Origin: Prevotella sp.
GTDB lineage: Bacteria; Bacteroidota; Bacteroidia; Bacteroidales; Bacteroidaceae
Direction: 5' to 3'
Assembly: GCA_016285245.1 (NCBI GenBank)
Contig: JAEEQH010000001.1
Span: 62,001 to 126,000, forward strand
DNA: 64,000 nucleotides
Of the stretch, positions 16,533 to 25,300 are shown one piece after another. A model generated the notes under the pieces. The model worked only from the letters and a program-made list of their open reading frames with translations, did no database searches and was not told the origin of the DNA. Positions within the stretch are counted from its first letter, which is position 1; each line of letters begins with the position of its first letter. The translations under genes and the position numbers were made by a program.

Positions 16533-17161
16533 AGTTTCATGATGAGTTTAATGAGATTTTCTAATACTTGTGTCTTCCGTCCGTTTGCTATACATTGTTC
16601 AATGATACTCGTGTCGAAGTCTTTGAGGGAATCTGTGTCGAAACGCAGGAATTCTTCCAAATACTCCCAGAGACCCTTGACAGATTGGGGCGGTCGTTTG
16701 ATGTCATGAATGATACTGTCACAAAGAGCCTTTTCAGGACTTGCCATAATACATGCTGTGTCGTTATCGTCGACTATTCTCAAGCCGATGGGAAAATATT
16801 GTGGCGAAACGTGGAAGTATTCAAATATTCCCAACTTGTTTTCAAATCGCCGCGTATGTAGTGTGGTCATTGAACTCATGATGTGTACTCGTTCTGGAAT
16901 GAGTCCATACCATCTTAAAGCCCATTGCAAGGAAACGTATGAAGGGCCATAGATGTGATTGGCACAAAGTCGTGCGTCAATAAGCTTGCCTGTCACCTCT
17001 CCACTGACAACATAGAGTCCGCGCTTCAGTTGGATGATATCACCCTCCCTCTCCAATGCATGAATCTTGTCGGCAGGTGATGACAAATCACTATAGCAAT
17101 CGTATAGCGTTTGCGTGCGAATTGGGATATTTCCGAACTTAAGTAATGGCGACTTCTTCAT
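16529..17161 (-). CDS. AbiEi-like antitoxin / transcriptional regulator
   Basis: 210 residues. N-terminal winged-helix region (about 15-60, with HALEREGDIIQLKRGLYVVS) and a C-terminal domain with YVSLQWALRWYGLIPERV and ASPEKALCDSI, the arrangement of AbiEi antitoxins. In AbiE systems this protein represses its own promoter and neutralises the toxin without direct contact. The ATGA overlap with the downstream toxin gene and the promoter 23 bases upstream support a two-gene operon. Confidence 0.85.
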   Translation of the reverse strand: MKKSPLLKFGNIPIRTQTLYDCYSDLSSPADKIHALEREGDIIQLKRGLYVVSGEVTGKLIDARLCANHIYGPSYVSLQWALRWYGLIPERVHIMSSMTTLHTRRFENKLGIFEYFHVSPQYFPIGLRIVDDNDTACIMASPEKALCDSIIHDIKRPPQSVKGLWEYLEEFLRFDTDSLKDFDTSIIEQCIANGRKTQVLENLIKLIMKL

Positions 17162-17183
17162 CGTTATTCGTTTGATTATGCTG

Positions 17184-17191
17184 CAAAATTA
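17184..17191 (-). promoter_or_regulatory. -7 box of the AbiE pair
   Basis: Minus strand TAATTTTG followed by CAGC, 23 bases before the antitoxin ATG. The antitoxin would be expected to bind around here, but no inverted repeat is obvious. Confidence 0.5.
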
Positions 17192-17432
17192 TAAAATATG
17201 GTACAGATAATCGAAAGAAACTCGAATAATTGTACGAGAATTAATATCTTTTATCCAAATAACAACCTCTTCACGGGCGCAGCAATATTCTGCTGATAGA
17301 TCGAGACGCTAGTCCTGCGTCTCCCAAAGTTTTGCAACGAAAACAGAGCTGTTTAGTGGATAAATGAACAATTTATTCGATAAAATCATGTTAAACTATT
17401 ATTATCCTGGAATATAATTGAAAATAAATGTG
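17192..17432. other. Gene-free spacer before the lipoprotein gene
   Basis: Divergent gap of about 240 bases. It contains the word TATCCAAATAACAACCTCTT near 17251, which recurs in similar form at 18870 after the next two genes, and a possible hairpin GAGACGCtagtcctGCGTCTC at 17301-17320. No coding potential recognised. Confidence 0.5.
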
Positions 17433-17440
17433 TATCTTTG
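17433..17440 (+). promoter_or_regulatory. -7 box of the small-lipoprotein unit
   Basis: TATCTTTG followed by CCTTC, 48 bases before the ATG at 17489. An earlier in-frame codon at 17438 lies inside this box and is rejected as a start. Confidence 0.6.
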
Positions 17441-17488
17441 CCTTCGAATAATACAGCAAACATACATAATTGCAAAACGTATACGACA

Positions 17489-18046
17489 ATGAAACATCTG
17501 ACTTTATGGAGGAACATCTTCGTGATGGCCGTTGCAATCTCCCTCACCTCTTGCAGCAGCAATGACAACGAGCAGGAAAAGCCGTTTACGACAGACCCTG
17601 TGGAACAGACCAAGTTCTTTGTCTGCGAGGCGAGCGGCGAGACTCGGGTCGCGACCGCCGTCATCGACACCCTCTTCACCGAGGACGACATCGAGTGGTT
17701 CAACGTCAACACACGCGAGATCAGGTTCAAGAAGCAGGACGAGCAGCTATACAATAAATTGATGAAGAACTATCATAAAGAGGGGCTGGAGTTCCGCCTC
17801 GGCGAGAGTCTCCTGTTCGAGGTCAGCCGTTTCGTGTCCGACTTCGATAGCCGTGTATTCACCGACCTCGTGCTGCACTATTCCACGATTGGCGAGGACG
17901 AGGGCAATCCCCGCTACTATCTGGATGATTGCTATCCCGCTCAGTTCATTAGCGACGAGCGCACGCAGGCCAATATCAAGAAGAATGCCGTGCAGTGGGA
18001 GACCTTTACTAAATATCTTGAAAGCAAAGGCAAACTGAGAAAGTAA
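17489..18046 (+). CDS. Small lipoprotein of unknown function
   Basis: 185 residues from ATG 17489. Lipoprotein signal with lipobox SLTSC (Cys22), then SSNDNEQE, an acidic run suggesting surface display. The remainder is a soluble domain rich in charged and aromatic residues (DTLFTEDDIEWFNVNTREIR, FRLGESLLFEV). I do not recognise the family. It is followed by a 40-codon ORF and a gene for a secreted glycan-binding-type protein on the same strand, so the three may be one unit. Confidence 0.7.
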   Translation: MKHLTLWRNIFVMAVAISLTSCSSNDNEQEKPFTTDPVEQTKFFVCEASGETRVATAVIDTLFTEDDIEWFNVNTREIRFKKQDEQLYNKLMKNYHKEGLEFRLGESLLFEVSRFVSDFDSRVFTDLVLHYSTIGEDEGNPRYYLDDCYPAQFISDERTQANIKKNAVQWETFTKYLESKGKLRK

Positions 18047-18049
18047 ACG

Positions 18050-18172
18050 ATGGTGAAGAAAATCATCTTTTCCCGTCATCAAATCCAGCCCGACGATACC
18101 ATCTTGAATTTCCGCATGAAAGATGCAACGAAAATTAATGAAGTGAAGGTGATACCCAAGAAGAAACATTAA
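18050..18172 (+). CDS. 40-residue ORF, uncertain
   Basis: ATG 18050 to TAA 18172, encoding MVKKIIFSRHQIQPDDTILN followed by a basic tail ending PKKKH. It fills the gap between two genes exactly (3 bases after one stop, 4 before the next start), which favours translation. It has no signal peptide or known motif. It could also be the decayed end of a longer protein. Confidence 0.4.
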   Translation: MVKKIIFSRHQIQPDDTILNFRMKDATKINEVKVIPKKKH

Positions 18173-18176
18173 TATA

Positions 18177-18866
18177 ATGAAGAAAGCTATCCTGTCAATC
18201 ATTCTCGCCGCCGCGACCACATTCACCGCGACGGCACAAGAGAAGATTATCGAGCCGAAGAGTATTACGCCCATGCCGAAGATGACGAAGGCGGAATGGC
18301 AGACGTACTACGAATTGCTAGACGAAGGTCAGGCACCAAAGGACATAAGCAAGTACGGTGACCTCACTATTTACGAAGATCTGTATACCGAATGGTGCAG
18401 CTGGTACTGCGGTGGTGAGGTGAAGAGCGTGACGGCTTCGAGTTGTCTGAAGCCCATCAAATCATTCAACTACAAGGGTGAGAATGCTCACGACTTCGAC
18501 CATGAGAGCGTCTGGGCCACGGACGGCAAGGGTATTGGCGAAAGCCTGACCTACACGTTTGAGGGCAAGTGTCCGCGCATCACTACTGTGAAGATTCTGA
18601 ATGGACACGTGAAATCAGAAACGGCATGGAGTGCAAATTCGCGGGTGAAGAAGTTGCGCATGTACTACAACGGAAAGCCATACGCCATCCTTGCCCTACA
18701 GGACAGCCGTACGCTCCAGTGTTTCGATGTGGGAACGCTCGGATTCCATGATGCCGCAAAGCCAGATTGGACGCTAAAGTTCGAAATCCTTGAAGTCTAT
18801 CCCGGATTGAAACACGACGATACAGTCATCGCCGAATTATATTTTGACGGAATCGACGTACACTAA
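18177..18866 (+). CDS. Exported protein with NADase-type glycan-binding (discoidin-like) domain
   Basis: 229 residues. Signal peptide MKKAILSIILAAATTFTATA, a short linker, then a beta-sandwich domain with CSWYCGGEVKSVTASSCL, NAHDFDHESVWATDGKGIGE and ITTVKILNGHVKS. This pattern (cysteine-containing strand, 'AHD...WV...G.GE.L.Y.F', 'I..I.I.NGY.K') is that of the NADase-type glycan-binding domain, which resembles discoidin modules. No catalytic domain is attached, so it is probably a periplasmic or secreted binding protein. Ligand unknown. Possible operon with the lipoprotein upstream. Confidence 0.7.
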   Translation: MKKAILSIILAAATTFTATAQEKIIEPKSITPMPKMTKAEWQTYYELLDEGQAPKDISKYGDLTIYEDLYTEWCSWYCGGEVKSVTASSCLKPIKSFNYKGENAHDFDHESVWATDGKGIGESLTYTFEGKCPRITTVKILNGHVKSETAWSANSRVKKLRMYYNGKPYAILALQDSRTLQCFDVGTLGFHDAAKPDWTLKFEILEVYPGLKHDDTVIAELYFDGIDVH

Positions 18867-18963
18867 CTTCATCCAAATAACAAGCGCTTCACACAGTTAA
18901 TCTGCATGAGGCGCTAGGGGAACCTCGTTAAAAGAGTTCTTTGTAACAAAGCGGCAGAGCTGC

Positions 18964-18996
18964 GAAAGATTGGCTTTTAGTAATCGCCAATCTTTC
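18964..18996 (+). terminator. Hairpin ahead of the pyrE promoter
   Basis: 11-bp perfect stem GAAAGATTGGC/GCCAATCTTTC with an 11-base loop. It lacks a following T-run, so termination efficiency is doubtful; it may end the 17.4-18.9 kb transcript or act as a regulatory stem. Confidence 0.5.
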
Positions 18997-19018
18997 ATAA
19001 AAGAAAAACGCGCGTTTG

Positions 19019-19050
19019 TTTTGTTCTTCGCTCTACTTTTCGTAACTTTG
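19019..19050 (+). promoter_or_regulatory. Promoter of pyrE
   Basis: TTTTG (19019-19023), 19-base spacer, TAACTTTG (19043-19050). Just upstream is AAAAGAAAAACGCGCG, related to the palindrome over the thiamine promoter at 10257-10291; the shared words continue through TTCGCTC to the -7 box. Confidence 0.75.
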
Positions 19051-19069
19051 CACCCAAAAACTGAGAGAT

Positions 19070-19732
19070 ATGAAAGAAATACGCCACCAATTCGCCAAGA
19101 TGCTTATGGACATCGAGGCCATCAAGCTGCAGCCGCAGGAGCCCTTCACATGGGCATCGGGCTGGAAGTCACCCATCTATACCGACAACCGCAAGACGCT
19201 GTCGTTCCCGCGTGTACGCTCGTTCGTGAAGCTGGAGCTGTGTCATGCCATCCAGGAGCAATTCCCCGAGGCCGAGGCCGTGGCCGGCGTGGCTACGGGC
19301 GCCATCGCCCAGGGTGCGCTGGTGGCCGAGCAGCTCGGGCTGCCGTATGCCTACGTCCGTCCGAAGCCGAAGGACCACGGCATGGGCAACCAGGTGGAGG
19401 GTATGCTGCCGCAGGGATCGAAGGTTGTCGTCGTCGAGGACCTTATCTCTACCGGTGGCTCAAGCCTGAAGGCCGTTGAGGCGCTGCGCCAGTATGGTGT
19501 GGAGGTCATCGGCATGGTGGCATCGTTCACCTACGGCTTCCCCGTTGCCGAGGAGGCTTTCCGTGAGGCTGGCGTGAAGCTCGTCACCTTGTCTAACTAT
19601 CAGGCCGTCGTCGAGGAGGCTGCCGAGACGGGCTATATCAAGGATGCCGACAAGGCCGTGCTGGCCGAGTGGCGCAAGGATCCCAGTATTTGGAGACCCA
19701 CCCCCGACCCCTCCCTGAATGGAGGGAAGTAA
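19070..19732 (+). CDS. pyrE: Orotate phosphoribosyltransferase
   Basis: 220 residues. Typical PyrE: FTWASGWKSPIYTDNRKTL for orotate binding, ATGAIAQGALVAEQLGLPYA, the flexible catalytic loop RPKPKDHGMGNQVEG, and the PRPP motif VVVVEDLISTGGSSL (about 120-134). It converts orotate and PRPP to OMP in pyrimidine synthesis. The last nine residues (PTPDPSLNGGK) are encoded by the left arm of a repeat element and are not native; the natural C-terminus probably lay near KDPSIW. The catalytic parts are intact, so the enzyme should work. Confidence 0.96.
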   Translation: MKEIRHQFAKMLMDIEAIKLQPQEPFTWASGWKSPIYTDNRKTLSFPRVRSFVKLELCHAIQEQFPEAEAVAGVATGAIAQGALVAEQLGLPYAYVRPKPKDHGMGNQVEGMLPQGSKVVVVEDLISTGGSSLKAVEALRQYGVEVIGMVASFTYGFPVAEEAFREAGVKLVTLSNYQAVVEEAAETGYIKDADKAVLAEWRKDPSIWRPTPDPSLNGGK

Positions 19733-19818
19733 TTACCTTAAAGGATGAATATAGGTTATTAACAAAAATGCAGGACTAACCACTCCCCTCCATTCAGGGA
19801 GGGGCAGGGGGAGGGTCT
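19694..19818. mobile_element. MITE-like element with about 33-bp inverted ends
   Basis: The left arm (19694-19727) begins AGACCCACCCCCGACCCC and continues CTCCCTGAATGGAGGGA; the complement of the right arm (19784-19818) reads AGACCCTCCCCCTGCCCC then CTCCCTGAATGGAGGG. Each arm is itself a small stem-loop (CTCCCTGAATGGAG). About 55 bases of unrelated sequence lie between. No transposase is encoded, so it is non-autonomous or an extragenic palindromic repeat. It has invaded the 3' end of pyrE. Confidence 0.8.
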
Positions 19819-19825
19819 TAGATTT

Positions 19826-20239
19826 ATGACAAAGTTCGAGAGTAGCATCAAGGCGATACCGTACCCCGTGGAGGACGTCTATCGCAACATCAGCGACCTG
19901 AAGAACCTGGAGCGTGTGCGTGACCGCGTGCCCGAGGACAAGGTGCAGGACTTCCAGTTCGATACGGATACAGTACAGGTCAGCGTGGCTCCCGTGGGTT
20001 TGCTGAAGCTGCGTATCTGTGAGCGCGAGGAGAACCGCTGTGTGAAGTTCGAGACCGAGCAGTCGCCCCTACCGTTCAACCTGTGGATTCAGGTGCTGCC
20101 CGTCACCGACACGACCAGCAAGATGAAGGTCACGGTGAAGGCCGACATCCCCTTCATGCTTAAGGGCATGGTCAGCGGTCCCCTGCAGGACGGTGTGGAG
20201 AAGATTGCCGACGCGCTGGCGCAGATTCCATATGTATAA
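19826..20239 (+). CDS. SRPBCC-fold protein
   Basis: 137 residues, cytoplasmic. Pattern of a START/SRPBCC lipid-binding fold: FESSIKAIPYPVEDVYRNIS, SDLKNLERVRDRVPED, a central beta-sheet, and a long C-terminal helix (FMLKGMVSGPLQDGVEKIAD). Members bind hydrophobic ligands in a deep pocket; the ligand here is unknown. It sits between pyrE and argH, an arrangement I recall in related genomes, suggesting conserved linkage rather than a shared pathway. Confidence 0.8.
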   Translation: MTKFESSIKAIPYPVEDVYRNISDLKNLERVRDRVPEDKVQDFQFDTDTVQVSVAPVGLLKLRICEREENRCVKFETEQSPLPFNLWIQVLPVTDTTSKMKVTVKADIPFMLKGMVSGPLQDGVEKIADALAQIPYV

Positions 20240-20259
20240 TTAACTCTTCACTTAGAAAA

Positions 20260-21594
20260 ATGAAGCTTTGGGCAAAGAATTTTGAGGTGAACAAGGAGAT
20301 AGAACGGTTCACCGTGGGACGAGACCGCGAGATGGACCTCTATCTGGCGAAGTACGACGTGCTGGGCTCCATGGCCCACATCACCATGCTCGAGTCGATA
20401 GGACTGCTGGGCAAGGACGAGCTGCCGCTGCTGCTGGCCGAGCTGCGCAACATCTACGACCAGTGCGAGCGTGGCGAGTTCGTCATCGAGGAGGGCATCG
20501 AGGATGTCCACTCGCAGGTGGAGATGCTGCTGACGCGTAAACTCGGCGACCTGGGCAAGAAGATCCACTCCGGCCGCTCGCGCAACGACCAGGTGCTCGT
20601 GGACCTGAAGCTGTTCACCCGTCACCAGCTGATGGAGATTGTCGGCGGCGTGAAGACCCTCTTCGACGAGCTGATACAGAAGTCGAACCAGTACAAGGAC
20701 GTGCTGATGCCGGGCTACACGCACCTGCAGATAGCCATGCCGTCGAGCTTCGGACTGTGGTTTGGCGCCTACGCCGAGAGTCTCTGTGACGATATGCTGT
20801 TCCTGCAGGCCGCCTACAAGATGACCAACCGCAACCCCCTGGGCTCTGCGGCAGGCTACGGCAGCTCGTTCCCCCTGAACCGCCAGATGACCACCGACCT
20901 GCTGGGCTTCGACACGATGGACTACAACGTGGTCTACGCACAGATGGGCCGCGGCAAGACCGAGCGTAACGTCGCCTTCGCCATGGCCACCGTCGCCGGC
21001 ACGCTGGCGAAGCTCGCCTTCGACGCCTGCCTGTTCAACTCGCAGAACTTCCAGTTCGTGAAGCTGCCGAAGGAGTGTACCACCGGCTCGAGCATCATGC
21101 CGCACAAGAAGAACCCCGACGTATTCGAGCTGATACGTGCCAAGTGCAACAAGCTGCAGGCGCTGCCGCAGCAGGTGACGCTCATCATGAATAACCTGCC
21201 CGTGGGCTACTTCCGCGACCTGCAGATCATCAAGGAGGTGTTCCTGCCCGCCTTCGACGAGCTGAAGGACTGTCTGCAGATGACCGCCTACATTATTAAT
21301 AAGATAGAGGTCAACGACCACATCCTGGACAACCCGATGTACGACCCGATGTTCAGCGTCGAGACCGTCAACAAGCTGGCCGCCGCCGGTATGCCCTTCC
21401 GCGATGCCTACAAGAAGGTGGGACTGGACATCGAGGCCGGCACCTTCCAGGCCGACAAGGCGATACACCACACCCATGAGGGCAGCATCGGCAACCTCTG
21501 CAACGACCGCATCGAGACGCTGATGCAGCAGACGATGAGTGCCTTCTGCTTCGACCGTGTCGATACCGCCGTGAACCGTCTCTTAAACGTATAG
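20260..21594 (+). CDS. argH: Argininosuccinate lyase
   Basis: 444 residues. Fumarase/aspartase superfamily: EDVHSQVEMLL, SGRSRNDQVLVDLKLF, PGYTHLQIAMPSSFGLW and the signature loop GSSIMPHKKNPD (about 277-288) with the mobile catalytic serine. Catalyses the last step of arginine synthesis, argininosuccinate to arginine and fumarate. All expected motifs are present and length is normal for Bacteroidetes. Translated from its own start 20 bases after the SRPBCC gene; probably one transcript with pyrE. Confidence 0.97.
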   Translation: MKLWAKNFEVNKEIERFTVGRDREMDLYLAKYDVLGSMAHITMLESIGLLGKDELPLLLAELRNIYDQCERGEFVIEEGIEDVHSQVEMLLTRKLGDLGKKIHSGRSRNDQVLVDLKLFTRHQLMEIVGGVKTLFDELIQKSNQYKDVLMPGYTHLQIAMPSSFGLWFGAYAESLCDDMLFLQAAYKMTNRNPLGSAAGYGSSFPLNRQMTTDLLGFDTMDYNVVYAQMGRGKTERNVAFAMATVAGTLAKLAFDACLFNSQNFQFVKLPKECTTGSSIMPHKKNPDVFELIRAKCNKLQALPQQVTLIMNNLPVGYFRDLQIIKEVFLPAFDELKDCLQMTAYIINKIEVNDHILDNPMYDPMFSVETVNKLAAAGMPFRDAYKKVGLDIEAGTFQADKAIHHTHEGSIGNLCNDRIETLMQQTMSAFCFDRVDTAVNRLLNV

Positions 21595-21645
21595 GAAGTA
21601 CTTCAAAAACTTCAATTCTTCAATTTTTCAATTCTTTAATTTTTC

Positions 21646-22194
21646 ATGGCTCGTCCCTTCCTGGCCCTCCTCGCCGTTGTCCTGCTGGTCAGCGCCTGCG
21701 AGGGTGACAACCCCTTCAGCCGCCGCTATGCCTGCCAGTTCATGATGAAGCAGCAGACGCACCCCGCCAGCCTCGCCTTCGCCGCTGTGCAGAGCCCGGG
21801 GATGTATGTCGCCGTGACCACTACCGGCGACGGCCGCAGCAGCTTGCGCCATGTCTATGTTACCAGCAACGACGGCAAGACGCCGCGCGAGGACAACATC
21901 ATCCGCGACGAGGACGAGATTCGGCGCGTCTACCAGCTGGGGCGCAGCAACGAGACGGGGCTCATCGTAGGCTGCACGAACTTCAACGGCCCCGTGGCCT
22001 ACGACCGCAGCTGTCCGAACTGCGAGGCCCTGCAGGTGCTCGACTTCACCGGCAACCGCCAGCAGGTAGGCTGTCAGGGCTGCGGACGAACCTATATGCT
22101 CGACACCGGCGGCATCGTCAGCGGCGACCGCGGCGAGGCACTCATGCGCTATAACTGTCAGTACAACGGCGCCTGGCTCATTGTCCACAACTGA
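21646..22194 (+). CDS. Lipoprotein with Cys4 Rieske-like domain
   Basis: 182 residues. Lipobox VSAC (Cys18), then a beta-rich domain. Towards the end, CPNC (123-126) and CQGC (143-146) are spaced like the two halves of a Rieske iron-sulfur motif, and the following GRTYMLDTGGIVSGDRGEAL matches the 'G..F....G....GP....L..Y' part of Rieske proteins. Rieske centres need two Cys and two His; here all four are Cys, so a rubredoxin-like iron or zinc site is more likely. The gene ends just before a strong terminator and is probably the last of the pyrE-argH transcript. Confidence 0.65.
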   Translation: MARPFLALLAVVLLVSACEGDNPFSRRYACQFMMKQQTHPASLAFAAVQSPGMYVAVTTTGDGRSSLRHVYVTSNDGKTPREDNIIRDEDEIRRVYQLGRSNETGLIVGCTNFNGPVAYDRSCPNCEALQVLDFTGNRQQVGCQGCGRTYMLDTGGIVSGDRGEALMRYNCQYNGAWLIVHN

Positions 22195-22221
22195 AGTTGA
22201 AGAAAATATACGGGCAGACCG

Positions 22222-22262
22222 AAAAAAAGTTGGAAAGGAATGTACACCTTTCCAACTTTTTT
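22222..22262 (+). terminator. Strong intrinsic terminator
   Basis: 16-bp stem AAAAAAGTTGGAAAGG/CCTTTCCAACTTTTTT with loop AATGTACA. The A-rich and T-rich flanks make it usable in both directions. It ends the argH-lipoprotein unit and lies directly before the next promoter. Confidence 0.92.
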
Positions 22263-22264
22263 CT

Positions 22265-22272
22265 TATCTTTG
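22265..22272 (+). promoter_or_regulatory. -7 box of the BspA-type surface locus
   Basis: TATCTTTG followed by TGGCC, 30 bases before ATG 22302. Any -33 box would lie inside the terminator stem-loop. Confidence 0.6.
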
Positions 22273-22301
22273 TGGCCAGAATAAGTAAAAACCTGTTGAC
22301 T

Positions 22302-25300
22302 ATGAAGACAATCAATACCCTGATGACCGCCGCGGCACTCTGCATGGCATCCGTGGCCCTGGCACAGAACAACAACCTGAAACCTGGTGATGACGTTCAG
22401 CTTGTGAACCCCGAGTTCGACAACGGCCAGACTGGCTGGACGAGGAACAATAACAATTTCGGAACGGTTACCTCCGACGCTTTCTGCGACGGCAATAAGT
22501 TTGCCGCCAACTGGGGCAGCGGCACCTGGGGCATAGAGCAGACCGTCGAGGGACTGCCCTACGGCGTGTACCTCCTGCAGGTGAATGCGCTCGATATGCT
22601 GACGTGGACCGGCAACCGTCAGCAGGCCATCAAGCAGCGGACGCTGCCCTCCTCCTATGTCTATGCCAACGACAAGCAGGTGCGCATGAAGTCGATGCTC
22701 GACGATGCCCTCACGGGACAGAACATCTACCGCTACTACAACGGCGAGGCCAAGGTGTTTGAGTATATGGACGACGACGATGCCACCTGCTGGATGCCCA
22801 ACAACGACAAGGCCGTCGGCGTCGCCTTCCACCGCAGTCCGCTGCTCTATCTGAACAGCGTCGTCGCCGCCGTCACCGACGGTAGGCTCACCGTCGGCTT
22901 CAAGCACGACGACACCGCCGACACGCGCATCTGCTGGGATCACTTCCGTGTCACCTATCTCTCCAGCGACGTCAGCCGACTGCAGCACCTCACCGACTCG
23001 GTGAAGGCCGCTGCGCTGAGCAACGAGGCGCTGAACGCTCTCCTCGCTCAGGAGGAGGCAGGGCAGCTGCAGGCCATGAAGCTGCTCGACATCACCGTCA
23101 GCGTGCCGGGCACCCTAGGCGACCTCTTGCTGGCCGAGGTGGAGAACCTCTCCGACGTCAGGCGCCTCAAGGTCAAGGGCCAGCTCAACGAGGCCGACCT
23201 CACCAATCTGCGTGACCGCTGCTTGAACCTCGTCGAGATAGATATGAGCCAGGCCAGGAACACCGAGATCATCGAGGGACAGTTCCAGGACCATCACGAC
23301 CTGCGATACGTCACGCTGCCCACCTACCTCACGGCGCTGCCCAAACACGCTTTTTACCAGTGCTATAGCCTGAACACCGTCCAGCTGCCGCCGACGCTGA
23401 CCACCATCGGCTGGGAAGCATTCTGTCGCTGCTATAACCTGCGCGAGGCCGTGCTGCCGGAGGGTATTACCACCATCGGCGATGACTGTTATAATGGCGC
23501 CGGTCTGCAGAAACTCGTGTTGCCGACGACGCTGAAGACGATACCCCGTGCCGCTTTCCATAATAACTATGAATTGACCGACCTGCAGTTTAATGGCCAG
23601 ACCACCATCTATAACAGTAGCTTGCCGTTTGGCAACTGTACCCACCTGAAGCGGCTCGTCATGCCCGCCACGATGCAGAGCATCGGCGGCAACGCCTTTG
23701 AAGGCTGTGTGCGTCTGGAAGACGTGCAGTTGAACGAGGGGCTGTACGAACTGTGGGGCGCCTTCCAGGACTGTAAGGCTCTGAAGCGGCTGACGTTGCC
23801 CAGCACCATGCAGGCCCTGTACGGGGTGCCTTTCCAGGGCTGTGACAGTCTGAAGGAACTGACCTGCCTCGCCGTGGCCCCGCCCTTCACGATGTATAAT
23901 CTTTCGAGCGGCAGCGATCGTAGTAATCCGTTTGGCGGCCGCGCTCAGGATAAGGGACGTACGGTGATTGTGCCTTATGTCTCGGCCAATGTCTATAAGC
24001 AGACCGCCGGCTGGGACCTGCACAACATCGTCGCCAGTCAGCAGCTGCCCAAGGATGTGTTTATGAATATGCCCTACACCATGACGTGGCCGCAAAGCCT
24101 CATGGCCACCTGGAAGCCCAATATCTACATTCTTCCCAACGCGAAGAACACCCCCAGCGAGGGTGGTAATGGCGGCATGCTGACCTACGGTTCGCTCTAT
24201 GTCGGCAAGAACGCCGCCTTCTCGGCTGACACCCTGAACACCTACTACAGCTTCTATTCTGCCAAGGAGGCCGACCGTCGTACGTTCTTCACACCCCTCA
24301 TTGTCGACGGTACCGCCCGTGCCGACCATATCATCACCGAGATCAACGTCCCCGAGAACTTCTGGACTTTCTTCTCCGTGCCTTACGACGTGAAGGTCAG
24401 CGATATCACCTCGACCCATCCCGACGACCCCTTCGTCATCCGTACTTACGACGGTCAGAAGCGTGCCGAGGGTAAGAATGCTGAGGCGTGGGTCAACCTG
24501 ACCAAGGACAGCGTGCTCCACGCCTGTCAGGGCTATATCCTCCGCACCACGGAGAACACGTGGGGACAATACTATAACAACTACTTCCTGCCGTCGGTGA
24601 ACAATGCCGCCAAGCCGAAGTATTTCACCAACGACCATGTGTCCGTCACGCTGACTAACCACCCGACAGAGTTCGCACACAACCGTTCGTGGAACTTCCT
24701 CGGCAATCCCTATCCCTGCTATTTCGACATCCGCGCCATGCAGACCACGGCTCCCATCACCGTCTGGAATCGTAGTGGGCGTTACGAGACCTATTCGCCG
24801 CAGGACGACGACTACATACTCAACCCCGGACAGGCGTTCTTCATTCAGCGTCCGCTCGACAATGGCGAAGTGCTCTTCTTCAAGGAAGGGCGCCAGATGA
24901 ACACCACCGTTCGTGACACCATTTATTATCAGAGCTCGCGAGCCATGGTGCCTGTCCGCCCCCGTCGTGTCTTCAACGTGATGCTTACTGACGGAACGGA
25001 CGTCCTCGACCGTACACGCTTCGTTATCAACGAACGGGCTACGGCGGGCTATGATGCCGGTCTTGATGCGCCGAAATTCTTCAGCCTGGAACAGGGCGTC
25101 GCCTGTCTCTACACCGTTGCCGATCGTGTGCAGTATGCCATCAACGAACGGCCCGCCGCCGACGACGTCATACAGTTAGGCGTGCAGCTGCCTGCCGGTG
25201 GTACCTATACCATCGCCCTGAACAGCAAGACTGCCGAAGCCCTCACCCTCATTGACCACGAGACGGGCACCGAGACGCTGCTGACGGATAGCGGCGGCTA

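Noticed and set aside
22197..22301. Longer N-terminus for the 1062-residue protein
   Set aside because: It would translate the terminator hairpin and promoter; the signal peptide starts at 22302.
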